Of a stretch of DNA of 50,312 nt, positions 24,014 through 33,098 are shown piece after piece. Source of the stretch: Arthrobacter horti (GTDB lineage: Bacteria > Actinomycetota > Actinomycetes > Actinomycetales > Micrococcaceae). Below the pieces are notes generated by a model. It was not told the origin of the DNA. It searched no databases and saw only the letters and a list, made by a program, of their open reading frames with translations. The position numbers and the translations under genes are program-made. The stretch's first letter is position 1, and each line of letters starts with the position of its first letter. Where the stretch lies: contig NZ_JAVALS010000016.1 of assembly GCF_030731045.1 (NCBI RefSeq), forward strand, positions 1 to 50,312, written 5' to 3'.

Positions 24014-24718
24014 TCAGGCGATCCCGAGCCGCTCCCGGACCAGCGCGCACGCACTCGGTACCGGCTCCACGATCTCCACGGTGCCCTGCTCCGCGAGCCG
24101 CCGCGCGGTCTCGCTCAGCGGCCCTCCGGCGATGATGACGGCCTCCGCTCCGGCCTGGACGCAGCGCCCGACCGCGTCTGAGAGCTCCTGGAACTGCCGT
24201 TCGGGGTCCGCCGCCAGCTCCAGCGGAGGGGATACTGTCAGCTCGACGCCGGCGAACGCGGCCCCTCCGCCGTGCTCGGCGGCTAGGACGCCCAGGGACT
24301 CCGCCAAGAGGGGCGTACTGGTGGCCATGCCGAATCCGCGGCCACCGGCGGAGGCTTTCAGCACGGACGCCTGACCGATCCCGATCACCGGGATCCCCGG
24401 CAGCAGAGCCTCCAGCTCCTTCCGCCCGGGGTCGCCGATGGCCGCCACGATAACGGCGCGCACCGTTCCGCCGTCGTCCGCCAGCCTGCGGTGGACCGCC
24501 TCCAGGACCTCCGGCGCAGAGGCGGCCAGCGCCACGGGATCCAGGATCATCGCCGGGCCGGCCGCGGCCGTGAGGCCCTCGACGGCCAGCCCGGTGCCCG
24601 CGAGTTCGCGCTCGGCCAGCGAGCGCATCATCTCCGTGGTGGCGATGTTCGTATTCGGGTTGACCAGCAGGACCGTACCGGCCCTGCGCGCATCTTTTGT
24701 ATACATTGCATGATTCAT
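24014..24718 (-). CDS. Asp/Glu/hydantoin racemase-family protein
   Basis: 234 residues. VNPNTN at the N-terminus and the two cysteine/glycine-rich regions typical of this fold (AAIGDPG, and EAVIIAGGPLSE) identify the family, which acts on the alpha carbon of amino acids, hydantoins or related acids, or as a maleate isomerase. The second position usually occupied by Cys reads AGG here, so catalysis by the usual cysteine pair is doubtful. It is divergent from the gntR-prpDBC genes with TGTATACA sites on both sides of the gap, so it probably shares that regulator. Its link to propionate metabolism is unclear. Confidence 0.75.
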   Translation of the reverse strand: MNHAMYTKDARRAGTVLLVNPNTNIATTEMMRSLAERELAGTGLAVEGLTAAAGPAMILDPVALAASAPEVLEAVHRRLADDGGTVRAVIVAAIGDPGRKELEALLPGIPVIGIGQASVLKASAGGRGFGMATSTPLLAESLGVLAAEHGGGAAFAGVELTVSPPLELAADPERQFQELSDAVGRCVQAGAEAVIIAGGPLSETARRLAEQGTVEIVEPVPSACALVRERLGIA

Positions 24719-24768
24719 CCTGGCAATTGTCTCCCAAATTCTCCCTATTTCGGCCCTTTGTGTATACA
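24698..24768. promoter_or_regulatory. Pair of TGTATACA operators between racemase and gntR
   Basis: The 8-bp palindrome TGTATACA occurs at 24698-24705 (inside the first codons of the racemase gene) and at 24761-24768 (28 bp before the gntR start). The spacing of 63 bp is close to six helical turns, so one protein could bridge both sites. GntR/FCD proteins usually bind short dyads of this type. The divergent GntR protein is the obvious candidate. Confidence 0.6.
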
Positions 24769-24796
24769 GTGAAAGGAGTTCCTCGAAGGGAGAATC

Positions 24797-25492
24797 GTGC
24801 GAGCCAGTGACCGCGCCTACCACCAGCTGCGCCAGGAGATCATCACCTGGCGGCTGGCACCCGGCACCGTCTTGGCCGAGGTCGAACAGGCCGGCCGCCT
24901 CGGCGTGAGCCGCACGCCGGTCCGGGAGGCGCTCTCCCGGCTCATGGCGGAAGGCCTGGCGGCCACGGAAGGCCGCCGCGGCGTCGTCGTCGCCGAGCTG
25001 TCCGTCACCGACCTGGAACAGCTCTTCGAGTTGCGCGAGACGCTGGAGCGCAAGGCCGCCGGCCTGGCCGCGGCGCGCGGCGACCGCGGACGATTCCGGC
25101 GGCTCCATGAACAGTTCCTCCACGCGGAGGCCTCCCTGGACGCCCCCGAAGAAGTGGAGGCGTATTACGCCCTGGTCGGAGAGCTCGACGCCGCGCTGGA
25201 TGAGGAATGCGGGAACGCCTACTTGGCGCTGTCCCTGCGGCAGCTGCGCCCCCATCTGCAGCGGCTGCGCCGGCTGGCCCACGACCAGCCCGAACGCCTC
25301 GCAGCGTCCGCCCGCGAACACGCCGCGATCGCCGCCGCCGTCGCGGACGGCAATCCCGGCCTCGCCGCCGCCGCCACCACGGTCCACCTCAGCGCGAGCC
25401 TCAAACACCTGCACCACAGCCAGTCCGGCCAGGGAACCCTGGCGCCGGCCCACTCCGTCCACCTCACCACCCACGAAAGCGAGTCACGGTGA
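24797..25492 (+). CDS. GntR-family regulator, FCD subgroup
   Basis: 231 residues. The N-terminal winged helix ([21 protein letters not shown], then [15 protein letters not shown]) is standard GntR. The all-helical C-terminal FCD domain starts at about residue 75 ([20 protein letters not shown]) and would bind a carboxylate, usually with a metal. The GTG start follows AAGGGAG. It overlaps prpD by four bases (GTGA), so it is the first gene of the methylcitrate operon and its likely regulator, with a methylcitrate-cycle intermediate as a plausible ligand. Confidence 0.92.
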   Translation: MRASDRAYHQLRQEIITWRLAPGTVLAEVEQAGRLGVSRTPVREALSRLMAEGLAATEGRRGVVVAELSVTDLEQLFELRETLERKAAGLAAARGDRGRFRRLHEQFLHAEASLDAPEEVEAYYALVGELDAALDEECGNAYLALSLRQLRPHLQRLRRLAHDQPERLAASAREHAAIAAAVADGNPGLAAAATTVHLSASLKHLHHSQSGQGTLAPAHSVHLTTHESESR

Positions 25493-27006
25493 AACTCCAC
25501 AACGTCCGCGTCCACCGCAGCGAAGAGAACCTCAGCCGCGAGGACCAGCTGGCCCACAAGATCGCCCGGGTGGCCACGGACCCGGTGCCCGTCGACGCCG
25601 ATGTGACGGACATGATCATCAATCGCATCATCGACAACTCCTCCGTGGCAGTCGCCTCCCTGAACCGGGCGCCCATCGTTGCGGCGCGAGCCCAGGCGCT
25701 GACCCACTCCCCCAGCTCCGGCGGCGCCGGTGCCACCGTGTTCGGCATCCAGGAGAAGGTCTCGCCCGAGTGGGCCGCGTGGGCCAACGGCGTGGCCGTC
25801 CGCGAACTCGACTACCACGACACCTTCCTGGCCGCCGACTACTCGCACCCGGGAGACAACATCCCGCCGCTGCTCGCGGTCGCCCAGCACGTCGGGGCCT
25901 CCGGCGCGCAGCTGCTGCGCGGCATCGCCACCGGCTACGAGGTGCAGGTTGACCTGGTGAAGTCCATCTGCCTGCACGAGCACAAGATCGACCACGTCGC
26001 CCACCTGGGCCCGTCCGCCGCGGCCGGCATCGGCACGCTCCTGGACCTGGACACCGAGACGGTCTTCCAGGCTGTCGGCCAGGCGCTGCACACCACCACG
26101 GCCACCCGTCAGTCCCGCAAGGGCGAGATCTCCACCTGGAAGGCCCACGCCCCCGCCTTCGCCGGCAAGATGGCCATCGAGGCCGCGGACCGGGCCATGC
26201 GCGGACAGACGTCCCCCGTGCCGATCTACGAAGGTGAGGACGGCGTCATCGCGTGGATGCTGGACGGCCCGGACGCCTCCTACGAGGTCCCCCTGCCCGA
26301 GCCGGGCGAGTCCAAGCGCGCCATCCTGGACACTTACACCAAGGAGCACTCCGCCGAGTACCAGGCGCAGGCGTGGATCGACCTGGCCCGCAAGCTGAAC
26401 GGCGAGCACCCGGAAGCCACCGACCCGGCCAATGTCGCGAGCATCGTCATCCACACGAGCCACCACACGCACTACGTGATCGGTTCCGGCGCGAACGACC
26501 CGCAGAAGTACAGCCCCACCGCGAGCCGCGAGACGCTGGACCACTCCATCCCGTACATCTTCACCGTGGCCCTGCAGGACGGCCGCTGGCATCACGTGGA
26601 CTCCTACGCCCCGGAGCGCGCCACCCGTGAGGACACCGTGGCGCTCTGGCACAAGGTGACCACGGAAGAGGACGCCGAGTGGACCCGGCGCTACCACTCC
26701 CTGGACATCACGGAGAAGGCCTTCGGCGGCCGCGTAGTCATCACGCTCACCGACGGCCGCGTGATCGAGGATCAGATCGCCGTCGCGGACGCCCACCCGC
26801 TCGGCGCCCGGCCGTTCGCCCGCGAGCAGTACATCGGCAAGTTCCGTTCTCTCGCCGAGGGGCTCGTGGAGCCGGCCGAGATCGAGAGGTTCCTGTCCAC
26901 CGTGCAGCGGCTGCCCGAACTGGCCGCCGGCGAACTGGACCAGCTGAACATCCAGGCCGCACCCGGCGTCGTCGACCTCGCCGCCGCCCCGAAGGGCCTC
27001 TTCTGA
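25489..27006 (+). CDS. prpD: 2-methylcitrate dehydratase (MmgE/PrpD family)
   Basis: 505 residues from the GTG in the overlap with gntR. It dehydrates 2-methylcitrate to 2-methylaconitate (or performs the equivalent isomerisation) without an iron-sulfur cluster. Family features are the N-terminal helical domain ([12 protein letters not shown], then [19 protein letters not shown]), the [17 protein letters not shown] segment and the second alpha/beta lid domain later ([15 protein letters not shown]). It is one base out of phase with prpB (TGATG overlap), in a compact prpD-prpB arrangement. Confidence 0.95.
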   Translation: MKLHNVRVHRSEENLSREDQLAHKIARVATDPVPVDADVTDMIINRIIDNSSVAVASLNRAPIVAARAQALTHSPSSGGAGATVFGIQEKVSPEWAAWANGVAVRELDYHDTFLAADYSHPGDNIPPLLAVAQHVGASGAQLLRGIATGYEVQVDLVKSICLHEHKIDHVAHLGPSAAAGIGTLLDLDTETVFQAVGQALHTTTATRQSRKGEISTWKAHAPAFAGKMAIEAADRAMRGQTSPVPIYEGEDGVIAWMLDGPDASYEVPLPEPGESKRAILDTYTKEHSAEYQAQAWIDLARKLNGEHPEATDPANVASIVIHTSHHTHYVIGSGANDPQKYSPTASRETLDHSIPYIFTVALQDGRWHHVDSYAPERATREDTVALWHKVTTEEDAEWTRRYHSLDITEKAFGGRVVITLTDGRVIEDQIAVADAHPLGARPFAREQYIGKFRSLAEGLVEPAEIERFLSTVQRLPELAAGELDQLNIQAAPGVVDLAAAPKGLF

Positions 27007-27914
27007 TGCTGTACGCCACCCGCACCCCTCAGGCCAAGCGCCGCGCCCTGCGCGAGCTGCTGGCCTCCGGCCGCACCGTGCAGTTCCCCGGCGCCTTCAA
27101 CCCGCTCTCCGCGCGTCTCATCGAGGAGAAGGGGTTCGACGGCGTGTACATCTCCGGCGCGGTCCTGGCCAATGATCTGGGGCTGCCGGACATCGGGCTC
27201 ACCACGCTCACGGAGGTCGCCACCCGTGCCGGGCAGATCGCCCGCATGACCGATCTGCCGGCCCTGGTGGACGCGGACACCGGTTTCGGCGAGCCGATGA
27301 ACATGGCCCGGACCGTCCAGGAACTGGAGAACGCCGGCCTGGCCGGCTGTCATATCGAGGACCAGGTCAACCCCAAGCGTTGCGGGCACCTGGACGGCAA
27401 GGCCGTGGTGGACGCGGAGACCGCCACACGGCGCATCCAGGCCGCCGCGCAGGCACGCCGGGACCCTGACTTCCTCATCATGGCCCGCACGGACATCCGC
27501 GCAGCCGAGGGGCTGGAGGCCGCACAGGAGCGGGCACAGGCCCTCGTGGCCGCGGGTGCCGACGCGCTCTTCCCCGAGGCCATGAAGACCCTGGAGGAGT
27601 TCGCAGCCATCCGTGAGGCCGTGGACGTGCCGATCCTGGCGAACATGACCGAGTTCGGGCAGAGTGAGCTGTTCACGCTTGAAGAACTGTCCTCGGTGGG
27701 CGTGAACATGGTCATCTACCCGGTGACGCTGCTGCGCAGCGCGCTCGGCGCGGCCGAACGGGTCCTGGACACGATCAAGGCGGACGGCACCCAGCAGGCC
27801 GCCGTGCCGGACATGCTGACCCGTGCCCGCCTGTACGAACTGGTCGACTATCCGGCCTACAACCGCTTCGACACCGGGGTGTTCAACTTCCAGGTCCCCG
27901 GAACGCCCCGCTGA
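27006..27914 (+). CDS. prpB: Methylisocitrate lyase
   Basis: 302 residues. It splits 2-methylisocitrate into succinate and pyruvate. The signature KRCGH lies at 124-128, with catalytic Cys126. DADTGFGEP (89-97) and the HIEDQ motif (116-120) bind Mg2+ and substrate in the PEP-mutase/isocitrate-lyase fold. The ATG overlaps the prpD stop (TGATG). A strong GC-rich hairpin follows before prpC. Confidence 0.96.
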   Translation: MLYATRTPQAKRRALRELLASGRTVQFPGAFNPLSARLIEEKGFDGVYISGAVLANDLGLPDIGLTTLTEVATRAGQIARMTDLPALVDADTGFGEPMNMARTVQELENAGLAGCHIEDQVNPKRCGHLDGKAVVDAETATRRIQAAAQARRDPDFLIMARTDIRAAEGLEAAQERAQALVAAGADALFPEAMKTLEEFAAIREAVDVPILANMTEFGQSELFTLEELSSVGVNMVIYPVTLLRSALGAAERVLDTIKADGTQQAAVPDMLTRARLYELVDYPAYNRFDTGVFNFQVPGTPR

Positions 27915-27919
27915 GTCCC

Positions 27920-27948
27920 TCCGGCCCGGGCCCTGCGCCCGGGCCGGA
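27920..27948 (+). terminator. Hairpin between prpB and prpC
   Basis: Perfect 11-bp GC-rich stem (27920-27930 with 27938-27948) and a 7-nt loop, with no T-run. It may reduce read-through from prpB into prpC or stabilise the upstream transcript. Confidence 0.5.
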
Positions 27949-28034
27949 ATCCAACCGTCATCCCGTTCGAAGCCGATTCACAGGAAGCAGTCACACAATC
28001 AGCCCTGAAGGCTTCATCCGACGAAGGAGTCACC

Positions 28035-29192
28035 ATGAGCACCGCACCCACTGAGAGCACCCCCGACATCAAGAAGGGCCTGGCCGGCGTGGTGGTGGAC
28101 TACACCGCCATCTCCAAGGTCAACCCGGAGAGCAACTCCCTGCTGTACCGCGGCTACCCTGTGCAGGAGCTCGCCGCGTCCAAGAGCTTCGAAGAGGTCG
28201 CATACCTCCTCTGGCACGGCGAACTGCCCACGCAGGAGGAGCTGGCCGCCTTCACCGCCCGCGAGCGCGCCGGCCGTTCCCTGGACCCGGTGGTCAAGTC
28301 GGTCATCGACACGCTGCCCACCACGGCACACCCCATGGACGTGTGCCGCACCGCGGCGTCCGTCATGGGCGCCCGCCACCCGCAGGCGGAGGAGTCCAAC
28401 CCGGAGGCCAACCTGGCCAAGGCGATCGACCTGTGGGCGGCCATGCCCGCCGTCGTCGCTTATGACCAGCGCCGCCGCCGCGGCGAGGGCCTGGTGGATC
28501 CCCGCTCGGACCTCGGCTATTCGGCCAACTTCCTGTGGATGACGTTCGGCGAGGACGCCGCGCAGCCCGTGGTGGACGCATTCAACGTCTCGATGATCCT
28601 GTACGCGGAGCACTCCTTCAACGCCTCCACGTTCACGGCCCGCGTCATCACCTCCACCCTGGCGGATCTGCACTCGGCGGTCACGGGGGCCATCGGCGCC
28701 CTGAAGGGCCCGCTCCACGGCGGCGCCAACGAGGCCGTCATGCACACCTTCGAGGAACTCGGCATCGACCCGTCCGAGTCGGCGGAGGACGCCGCGGCCC
28801 GGGCGAAGGCGTGGATGGAGGACGCGCTGGCTGCGAAGAAGAAAGTCATGGGCTTCGGCCACCGGGTTTACAAGCACGGCGACTCCCGCGTGCCCACCAT
28901 GAAGGCGTCCCTCGACGCCCTGATCGAGCACTACGGGCGTCCGGAGCTCCTGGGCCTGTACAACGGCCTGGAGCAGGCGATGGACGAGGCGAAGGGCATC
29001 AAGCCGAACCTCGACTACCCGTCCGGTCCGGCGTACCACCTCATGGGCTTCGACACCCCCGTGTTCACGCCGCTGTTCGTGGCGAGCCGGATCGTGGGCT
29101 GGACGGCGCATGTCATGGAGCAGCTGGGCTCCAACTCGCTCATCCGCCCGCTCAGCGCCTACAACGGCCCCGAGGAGCGGCACCTAGGCTAG
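28035..29192 (+). CDS. prpC: 2-methylcitrate synthase
   Basis: 385 residues. It condenses propionyl-CoA with oxaloacetate, and such enzymes usually also have citrate synthase activity. Citrate-synthase motifs are present: EHSFNASTFTARV, the catalytic loop GPLHGGANEAVM, and GFGHRVYKHGDSR. The short length and the N-terminal KKGLAGVVVDYTAIS are typical of PrpC rather than GltA. The ATG has GAAGGAG at good spacing. It ends in a stop that overlaps the convergent Nudix stop. Confidence 0.95.
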   Translation: MSTAPTESTPDIKKGLAGVVVDYTAISKVNPESNSLLYRGYPVQELAASKSFEEVAYLLWHGELPTQEELAAFTARERAGRSLDPVVKSVIDTLPTTAHPMDVCRTAASVMGARHPQAEESNPEANLAKAIDLWAAMPAVVAYDQRRRRGEGLVDPRSDLGYSANFLWMTFGEDAAQPVVDAFNVSMILYAEHSFNASTFTARVITSTLADLHSAVTGAIGALKGPLHGGANEAVMHTFEELGIDPSESAEDAAARAKAWMEDALAAKKKVMGFGHRVYKHGDSRVPTMKASLDALIEHYGRPELLGLYNGLEQAMDEAKGIKPNLDYPSGPAYHLMGFDTPVFTPLFVASRIVGWTAHVMEQLGSNSLIRPLSAYNGPEERHLG

Positions 29193-29788
29193 GCGGTCAC
29201 GCCCGGTTCCACGTCGAGAGGGCGGCGGTCGGCTTCGGTGCCGGCCGCCGCTCTGTCGTACCTGGCGGACGCCACGTTGTGGTTGTCCTCGGCCAGCGTG
29301 ATCTCGATGGTGGACAGATGGCCGGCGGTGCCCTCCCGGACGGCCGCGAGCGCCTCCATCAGGATCGGCTGGACCCAGTACCCGGCGTCCGGCCACATCC
29401 GCGCGTACGGCAACGAGTTCACCCCGTGCCATTCGGGGGCGATTTCGGCGCTTTCAGAGATCTCACCCTCCCAGCTCCCGGCGGCGTAGAGGACCGTGTC
29501 CATGTCCCAGGCGGGACGGGCGGGGAAGCGGAAACGGATGGTCCCCAGGTGGTGCAGCTCTGTTTGAGGTACGACGGCGCCCACCTCCTCGCGCACTTCA
29601 CGCACCACCGCCTGAGCGACGGTTTCGCCGTCCTCCACGTGGCCGCCGATGCCCACCACCTTGCCGCGCGCGAAGCCGGTCTTCTTCAGGCCGAGCAGCG
29701 CCTCCCAGCCGTCGGCGCCGTCCCTGACGGATCTGCCGTCGACGGGGCGGACGAGGAAGCAGAGGGCGACGGAGGCGGCGGAGTCCAT
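29189..29788 (-). CDS. Nudix hydrolase, MTH1/MutT-like
   Basis: 199 residues. The Nudix box begins with GGHVEDGE and ends with REVREEVG, with the expected Gx5Ex7REUxEExGU spacing. The preceding KVVGIGGHVE and the later PEWHGVNSLPYARMWPD resemble MTH1-type enzymes that hydrolyse oxidised purine nucleoside triphosphates. The C-terminal 40 residues are an unusual extension. The stop (TAG) and the prpC stop share the palindrome CTAG at 29189-29192, so the two genes converge with a 4-bp overlap. Confidence 0.88.
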   Translation of the reverse strand: MDSAASVALCFLVRPVDGRSVRDGADGWEALLGLKKTGFARGKVVGIGGHVEDGETVAQAVVREVREEVGAVVPQTELHHLGTIRFRFPARPAWDMDTVLYAAGSWEGEISESAEIAPEWHGVNSLPYARMWPDAGYWVQPILMEALAAVREGTAGHLSTIEITLAEDNHNVASARYDRAAAGTEADRRPLDVEPGVTA

Positions 29789-29804
29789 GCCCCCATTCTC
29801 TCCC

Positions 29805-29865
29805 CGCGAAGTAGCAGCTCACGCCCGTATGACACGGTTTTCGGGGCGTGAGCTGCTACTTCGCG
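29805..29865. repeat. 22-bp-stem palindrome
   Basis: Perfect arms 29805-29826 and 29844-29865 (starting CGCGAAGTAGCAGCTCACGC) with a 17-nt loop. It fills the gap between the 5' end of a Nudix gene and the 3' end of xerD and marks the left-hand edge of the conserved xerD-pyrG block. It may terminate xerD transcripts. Confidence 0.85.
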
Positions 29866-29876
29866 TTGAGGGGCAC

Positions 29877-30851
29877 TCAGCCCAGCGCCCGAGGATGGGC
29901 CGCGGCGTAGACCTCGCGGAGCGTGTCCGCCGTGACCAAGGTGTAGATCTGCGTGGTGGTGACGGAGGCATGGCCCAGAAGCTCCTGCACCACCCGGACG
30001 TCCGCACCGCCCTCCAGCAGATGGGTGGCGAAGGAGTGCCGCAGGGTGTGCGGTGAGATCTCACGTTCGACGCCGGCCCGTTCGGCTGTCGCTTTGAGGA
30101 TCGCCCAGGCGCTCTGCCGGCTGATCCGCCCGCCGCGCACGTTCAGGAACAGTGCGGGCGTCCCTTTCCCCTTGGCCGCGAGCGACGGTCTGCCCCGCAC
30201 CAGATACGCCTCCAGTGCGCGGGCCGCATAGCTCCCCAGCGGCACGACTCGCTCCTTGGACCCCTTGCCGAACAGCCGTACCAGGGCCGGACCGTCGCCG
30301 TCGGGCTCCACGAGGGCCAGGTCGTCCACATCCAGCCCCACGGCCTCGCTGATGCGCGCACCGGTGGAGTAGAGGAACTCCAGGAGCGCCGCGTCACGGA
30401 GCCCGGCCGGGGTATCCGTGACGGCGGCCTGCAGGATCCGTTCCACCTCGGAGAACGGGATCGCCTTGGGCAGCCGCTTGCCGGGCATGGGCGGGCGCAC
30501 CTCGTGCGCCGGATCGTGCAGGGTCAGGCCTTCGAGCGCCCAGAACTTGTGCAGCCCCCGCACCGCGACGATGGTGCGCGCCGCGGACCGCACTCCGAGC
30601 ACGGAGCCGCCGTCCGCGCCGTCGTGCAATGCCTGGGCGAATGCGCTGACGTGCTCGCGCCCCACGCCCTCCGGGCGCTCAAGGCCCTGGGAGGCGAGGA
30701 ACCGCGCGTAGCGGTCCAGGTCCCGCTCGTAGGACAGCAGCGTGTTGCGGGCCAGACCGCGTTCCACGGTCAAATGCTGGAGGTACTGCCGGATGGCGCG
30801 GTCGACGGCGGTGGGCTCCGGCACGTCCGGCTCCTGGTGGACGGCGCTCAC
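29877..30851 (-). CDS. xerD: Tyrosine recombinase XerD
   Basis: 324 residues. It resolves chromosome dimers with XerC at dif. The N-terminal SAM-like domain ([19 protein letters not shown]) is followed by the catalytic domain with Arg in [15 protein letters not shown], the [13 protein letters not shown] box, [13 protein letters not shown] with the nucleophilic Tyr, and Lys in GKGSKER. The GTG at 30851 overlaps the upstream Nudix stop by four bases and is chosen over a longer start within that gene. Its place after a Nudix gene and near pyrG matches the chromosomal xerD of actinobacteria rather than an integrase. Confidence 0.95.
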   Translation of the reverse strand: MSAVHQEPDVPEPTAVDRAIRQYLQHLTVERGLARNTLLSYERDLDRYARFLASQGLERPEGVGREHVSAFAQALHDGADGGSVLGVRSAARTIVAVRGLHKFWALEGLTLHDPAHEVRPPMPGKRLPKAIPFSEVERILQAAVTDTPAGLRDAALLEFLYSTGARISEAVGLDVDDLALVEPDGDGPALVRLFGKGSKERVVPLGSYAARALEAYLVRGRPSLAAKGKGTPALFLNVRGGRISRQSAWAILKATAERAGVEREISPHTLRHSFATHLLEGGADVRVVQELLGHASVTTTQIYTLVTADTLREVYAAAHPRALG

Positions 30852-31549
30852 CGGAGGCGCGGGTGGGCCGGCCACGGGGCGTCGGCAGGACGCAGTCCGG
30901 CCGATTCGAGTGCCAGGCCGTCCAGCGAGCCGCCCGCGCGGGCCACGGCGGCGTTCAATGCCAGGATGGCCGCCACGGCGGAGACGTTGTGCACCTCGCC
31001 GGCCAGGATCGCCGACACGGCATCGTCCAACGGGACCCAGGCGTATTCGAACTCGGCCTCCTCATCCGTGCGCACATGCCGCTCGGATTCCGGAACGGGG
31101 CTCAGCCCGGTGGCCACATAGGCGCGCAGGGCCTCGGAGGAGCCGCCCGGGGAATTGAAGAAGTCCACCAGCACGTGCCATTCGGCGGCCACCAGATCGG
31201 TCTCCTCCGCCAGCTCCCGGGCCGCAGCGGCCACCGGGTCCTCCCCCTCGACGTCCAGCAGCCCGGCCGGGATCTCCCAGAGGTCCATCCCCACGGGATG
31301 ACGGTACTGCTTGAGCAACAGGATCCGCCCCTGGTCATCGACCGGGATCACCGCGACCGCTCCGGTGTGCTCCACGTAGTCCCGGACGATCGTGGGACCG
31401 CCCGGGCCGAGGGACACCGTGTCGGAGACGACGTTCCAGACGCGCCCCTCGAAGACCGTCCGGCGCTCCGTGACATCCCGCGGATGAAGGGTGTCCGCGA
31501 GGCGGGCCTCCGGTTGCCCCTGGACGTGATCCCCTGATGACCGGGTCAT
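30848..31549 (-). CDS. Nudix hydrolase, ADP-ribose pyrophosphatase-like
   Basis: 233 residues from the ATG at 31549 (AAGGAGAATC upstream). The Nudix box starts at [11 protein letters not shown] and ends in [15 protein letters not shown] before it, the glycine-rich N-terminal strand ([14 protein letters not shown]) and FNSPGGSSE after it are ADP-ribose pyrophosphatase features. It corresponds to the Nudix gene between pyrG and xerD in M. tuberculosis (Rv1700). Recycling of ADP-ribose or a related nucleotide sugar is likely. Confidence 0.92.
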   Translation of the reverse strand: MTRSSGDHVQGQPEARLADTLHPRDVTERRTVFEGRVWNVVSDTVSLGPGGPTIVRDYVEHTGAVAVIPVDDQGRILLLKQYRHPVGMDLWEIPAGLLDVEGEDPVAAAARELAEETDLVAAEWHVLVDFFNSPGGSSEALRAYVATGLSPVPESERHVRTDEEAEFEYAWVPLDDAVSAILAGEVHNVSAVAAILALNAAVARAGGSLDGLALESAGLRPADAPWPAHPRLR

Positions 31550-31656
31550 GATTCTCCTTACTCCCGTGGCTGATGCGGCCATTAACGACAATAGCGGCGC
31601 CCTGGATCGGACGCCGCCATTGGCGGTGCGGGGTCAGGCGCCGCGGAGTGCGGGTT

Positions 31657-32997
31657 TCAGGCCGCCAGCATCCGTGGACGGCTCCGCGCCGCACGCGGTG
31701 TGGCGAGCAGGAGGGAGATGATGGTGCAGCCCACGGCGATCAGAGCCAGCGGAAGGTCCAGGCCGTAGGCTGAAATCGCCACGGAAGGCAGGATGAACAG
31801 CACGACGGCGGCCACGGTCGCCGCTGCGGAGACATGGCTCCCGTCCGGTTCGGGGATGGGACGCTCCAGGCGCATGGTGCCCAGGGACACCAGCCAGACC
31901 ACGGCGAACACCGCCACCATCAGGATTGGGCGGGTGAGCCACCAGGCGGCACTGCCCGGGGCCGGCATGGGCAGCGGCAACAGCAGCTGGAGCCCGGTCA
32001 GCGCCACGATGGCAGTGACATGCCAGAGGTAGATGGTCATCAGCCGGGACCCCGCGGCGAACACGACGGCCTGCACTCCACGACGCCGGACCAGTGCCTC
32101 CAGCGGCCGGCGCAGCAGTGTGAAGGCGGCCGCCTGGATCGGGGCCAGGACGGCGATGGGAGTGGTGGGCGGCCACTGGTTGCTGAGCATGCTGGGGGAA
32201 TAGGAACCGAAGAAGACCAGCGCCCCGATGACGGAGAAGCCGACCACGATCAGCCCGGCGAGCTGCCACGAGGCGAGACGGGAGAACCAGCCGTCCTTGA
32301 GACAGAAGCCCAGCTGCTGGGCGAAGAGCCAGACGAAGGCGATGTTGGGAAGGCCGAAGAGCTCATCCCCCAGGCCGTAGCCGTCATGGTCGATCTTCCC
32401 CAGCCCCAGGGTCCAGATCCCGACCACCAGGCGGATGACATCCACCAGCAGGGCGGCGGCGAGGAGCACCGTGAGCGTCCGCCACGGGGCGCGCTCGTGC
32501 AGGAGGATCATCCACGGCGCCAGAGCCTGCACCAGCATGTATGCACCCAGGAACCACAGGACAGACCCCACAGGCACCTCCACCGCGCTCACCAGCTCCG
32601 GGTCGACGCCGAGGAGCTTCACCGTGATCAGCACCGCGGCCAGAAAGCAGTACAGCGGCAGGGCCGGGCGGGCCAGCCTCGCCAGGCGGGTTCGGACGAA
32701 CCGCCCGGCAGACTCCCCTCTGGCCTGGGCCGATGACCAGCCGGTGCGGGCAGCGAAGCCCCCGACCACGAAGAACAGGGGCATGATCTCCGCGACCCAG
32801 GAGGCCGGGGCCACCCAGCGGGTCTGGTTCACGGGGTCTGCGAGAAGGATCGAGCCGTCCGGATTACGGCCCACACCGACCAGGACCAGGTGCACGAAGA
32901 CGACCACCAGGACGCAGGCCACACGGGCCAGATCCAGGGTGAGGTCCCGGCCCGCCGGAACCCCGGGACGGGTGATCTGAGCGAGTGGCTGAGTCAT
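31657..32997 (-). CDS. Acyltransferase 3 family membrane protein
   Basis: 446 residues with about ten hydrophobic segments. The N-terminus RDLTLDLARVACVLVVVFVHL is the start of an Acyl_transf_3 domain, and residues near EIMPLFFVVGGFAARTGW, then FVRTRLARLARPALPL match its conserved loops. Such enzymes O-acylate surface glycans or lipids from the membrane. It is not in the corresponding M. tuberculosis interval, so it is a lineage-specific insertion between the Nudix gene and pyrG. Substrate unknown. Confidence 0.85.
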   Translation of the reverse strand: MTQPLAQITRPGVPAGRDLTLDLARVACVLVVVFVHLVLVGVGRNPDGSILLADPVNQTRWVAPASWVAEIMPLFFVVGGFAARTGWSSAQARGESAGRFVRTRLARLARPALPLYCFLAAVLITVKLLGVDPELVSAVEVPVGSVLWFLGAYMLVQALAPWMILLHERAPWRTLTVLLAAALLVDVIRLVVGIWTLGLGKIDHDGYGLGDELFGLPNIAFVWLFAQQLGFCLKDGWFSRLASWQLAGLIVVGFSVIGALVFFGSYSPSMLSNQWPPTTPIAVLAPIQAAAFTLLRRPLEALVRRRGVQAVVFAAGSRLMTIYLWHVTAIVALTGLQLLLPLPMPAPGSAAWWLTRPILMVAVFAVVWLVSLGTMRLERPIPEPDGSHVSAAATVAAVVLFILPSVAISAYGLDLPLALIAVGCTIISLLLATPRAARSRPRMLAA

Positions 32998-33098
32998 GCG
33001 CTCAGCCTAATACTCCAATCGATTTATTAACAAGTGCCCGGACGCGGCGAAGGGCGGCGCTCCGGCTCGACGCCGGGACACCGCCCTCCGCTGGGGAC

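Noticed and set aside
29877..30851. Tyrosine recombinase considered as an integrase of a mobile element
   Set aside because: Sequence features and gene order (Nudix and pyrG next to it) identify it as housekeeping XerD.
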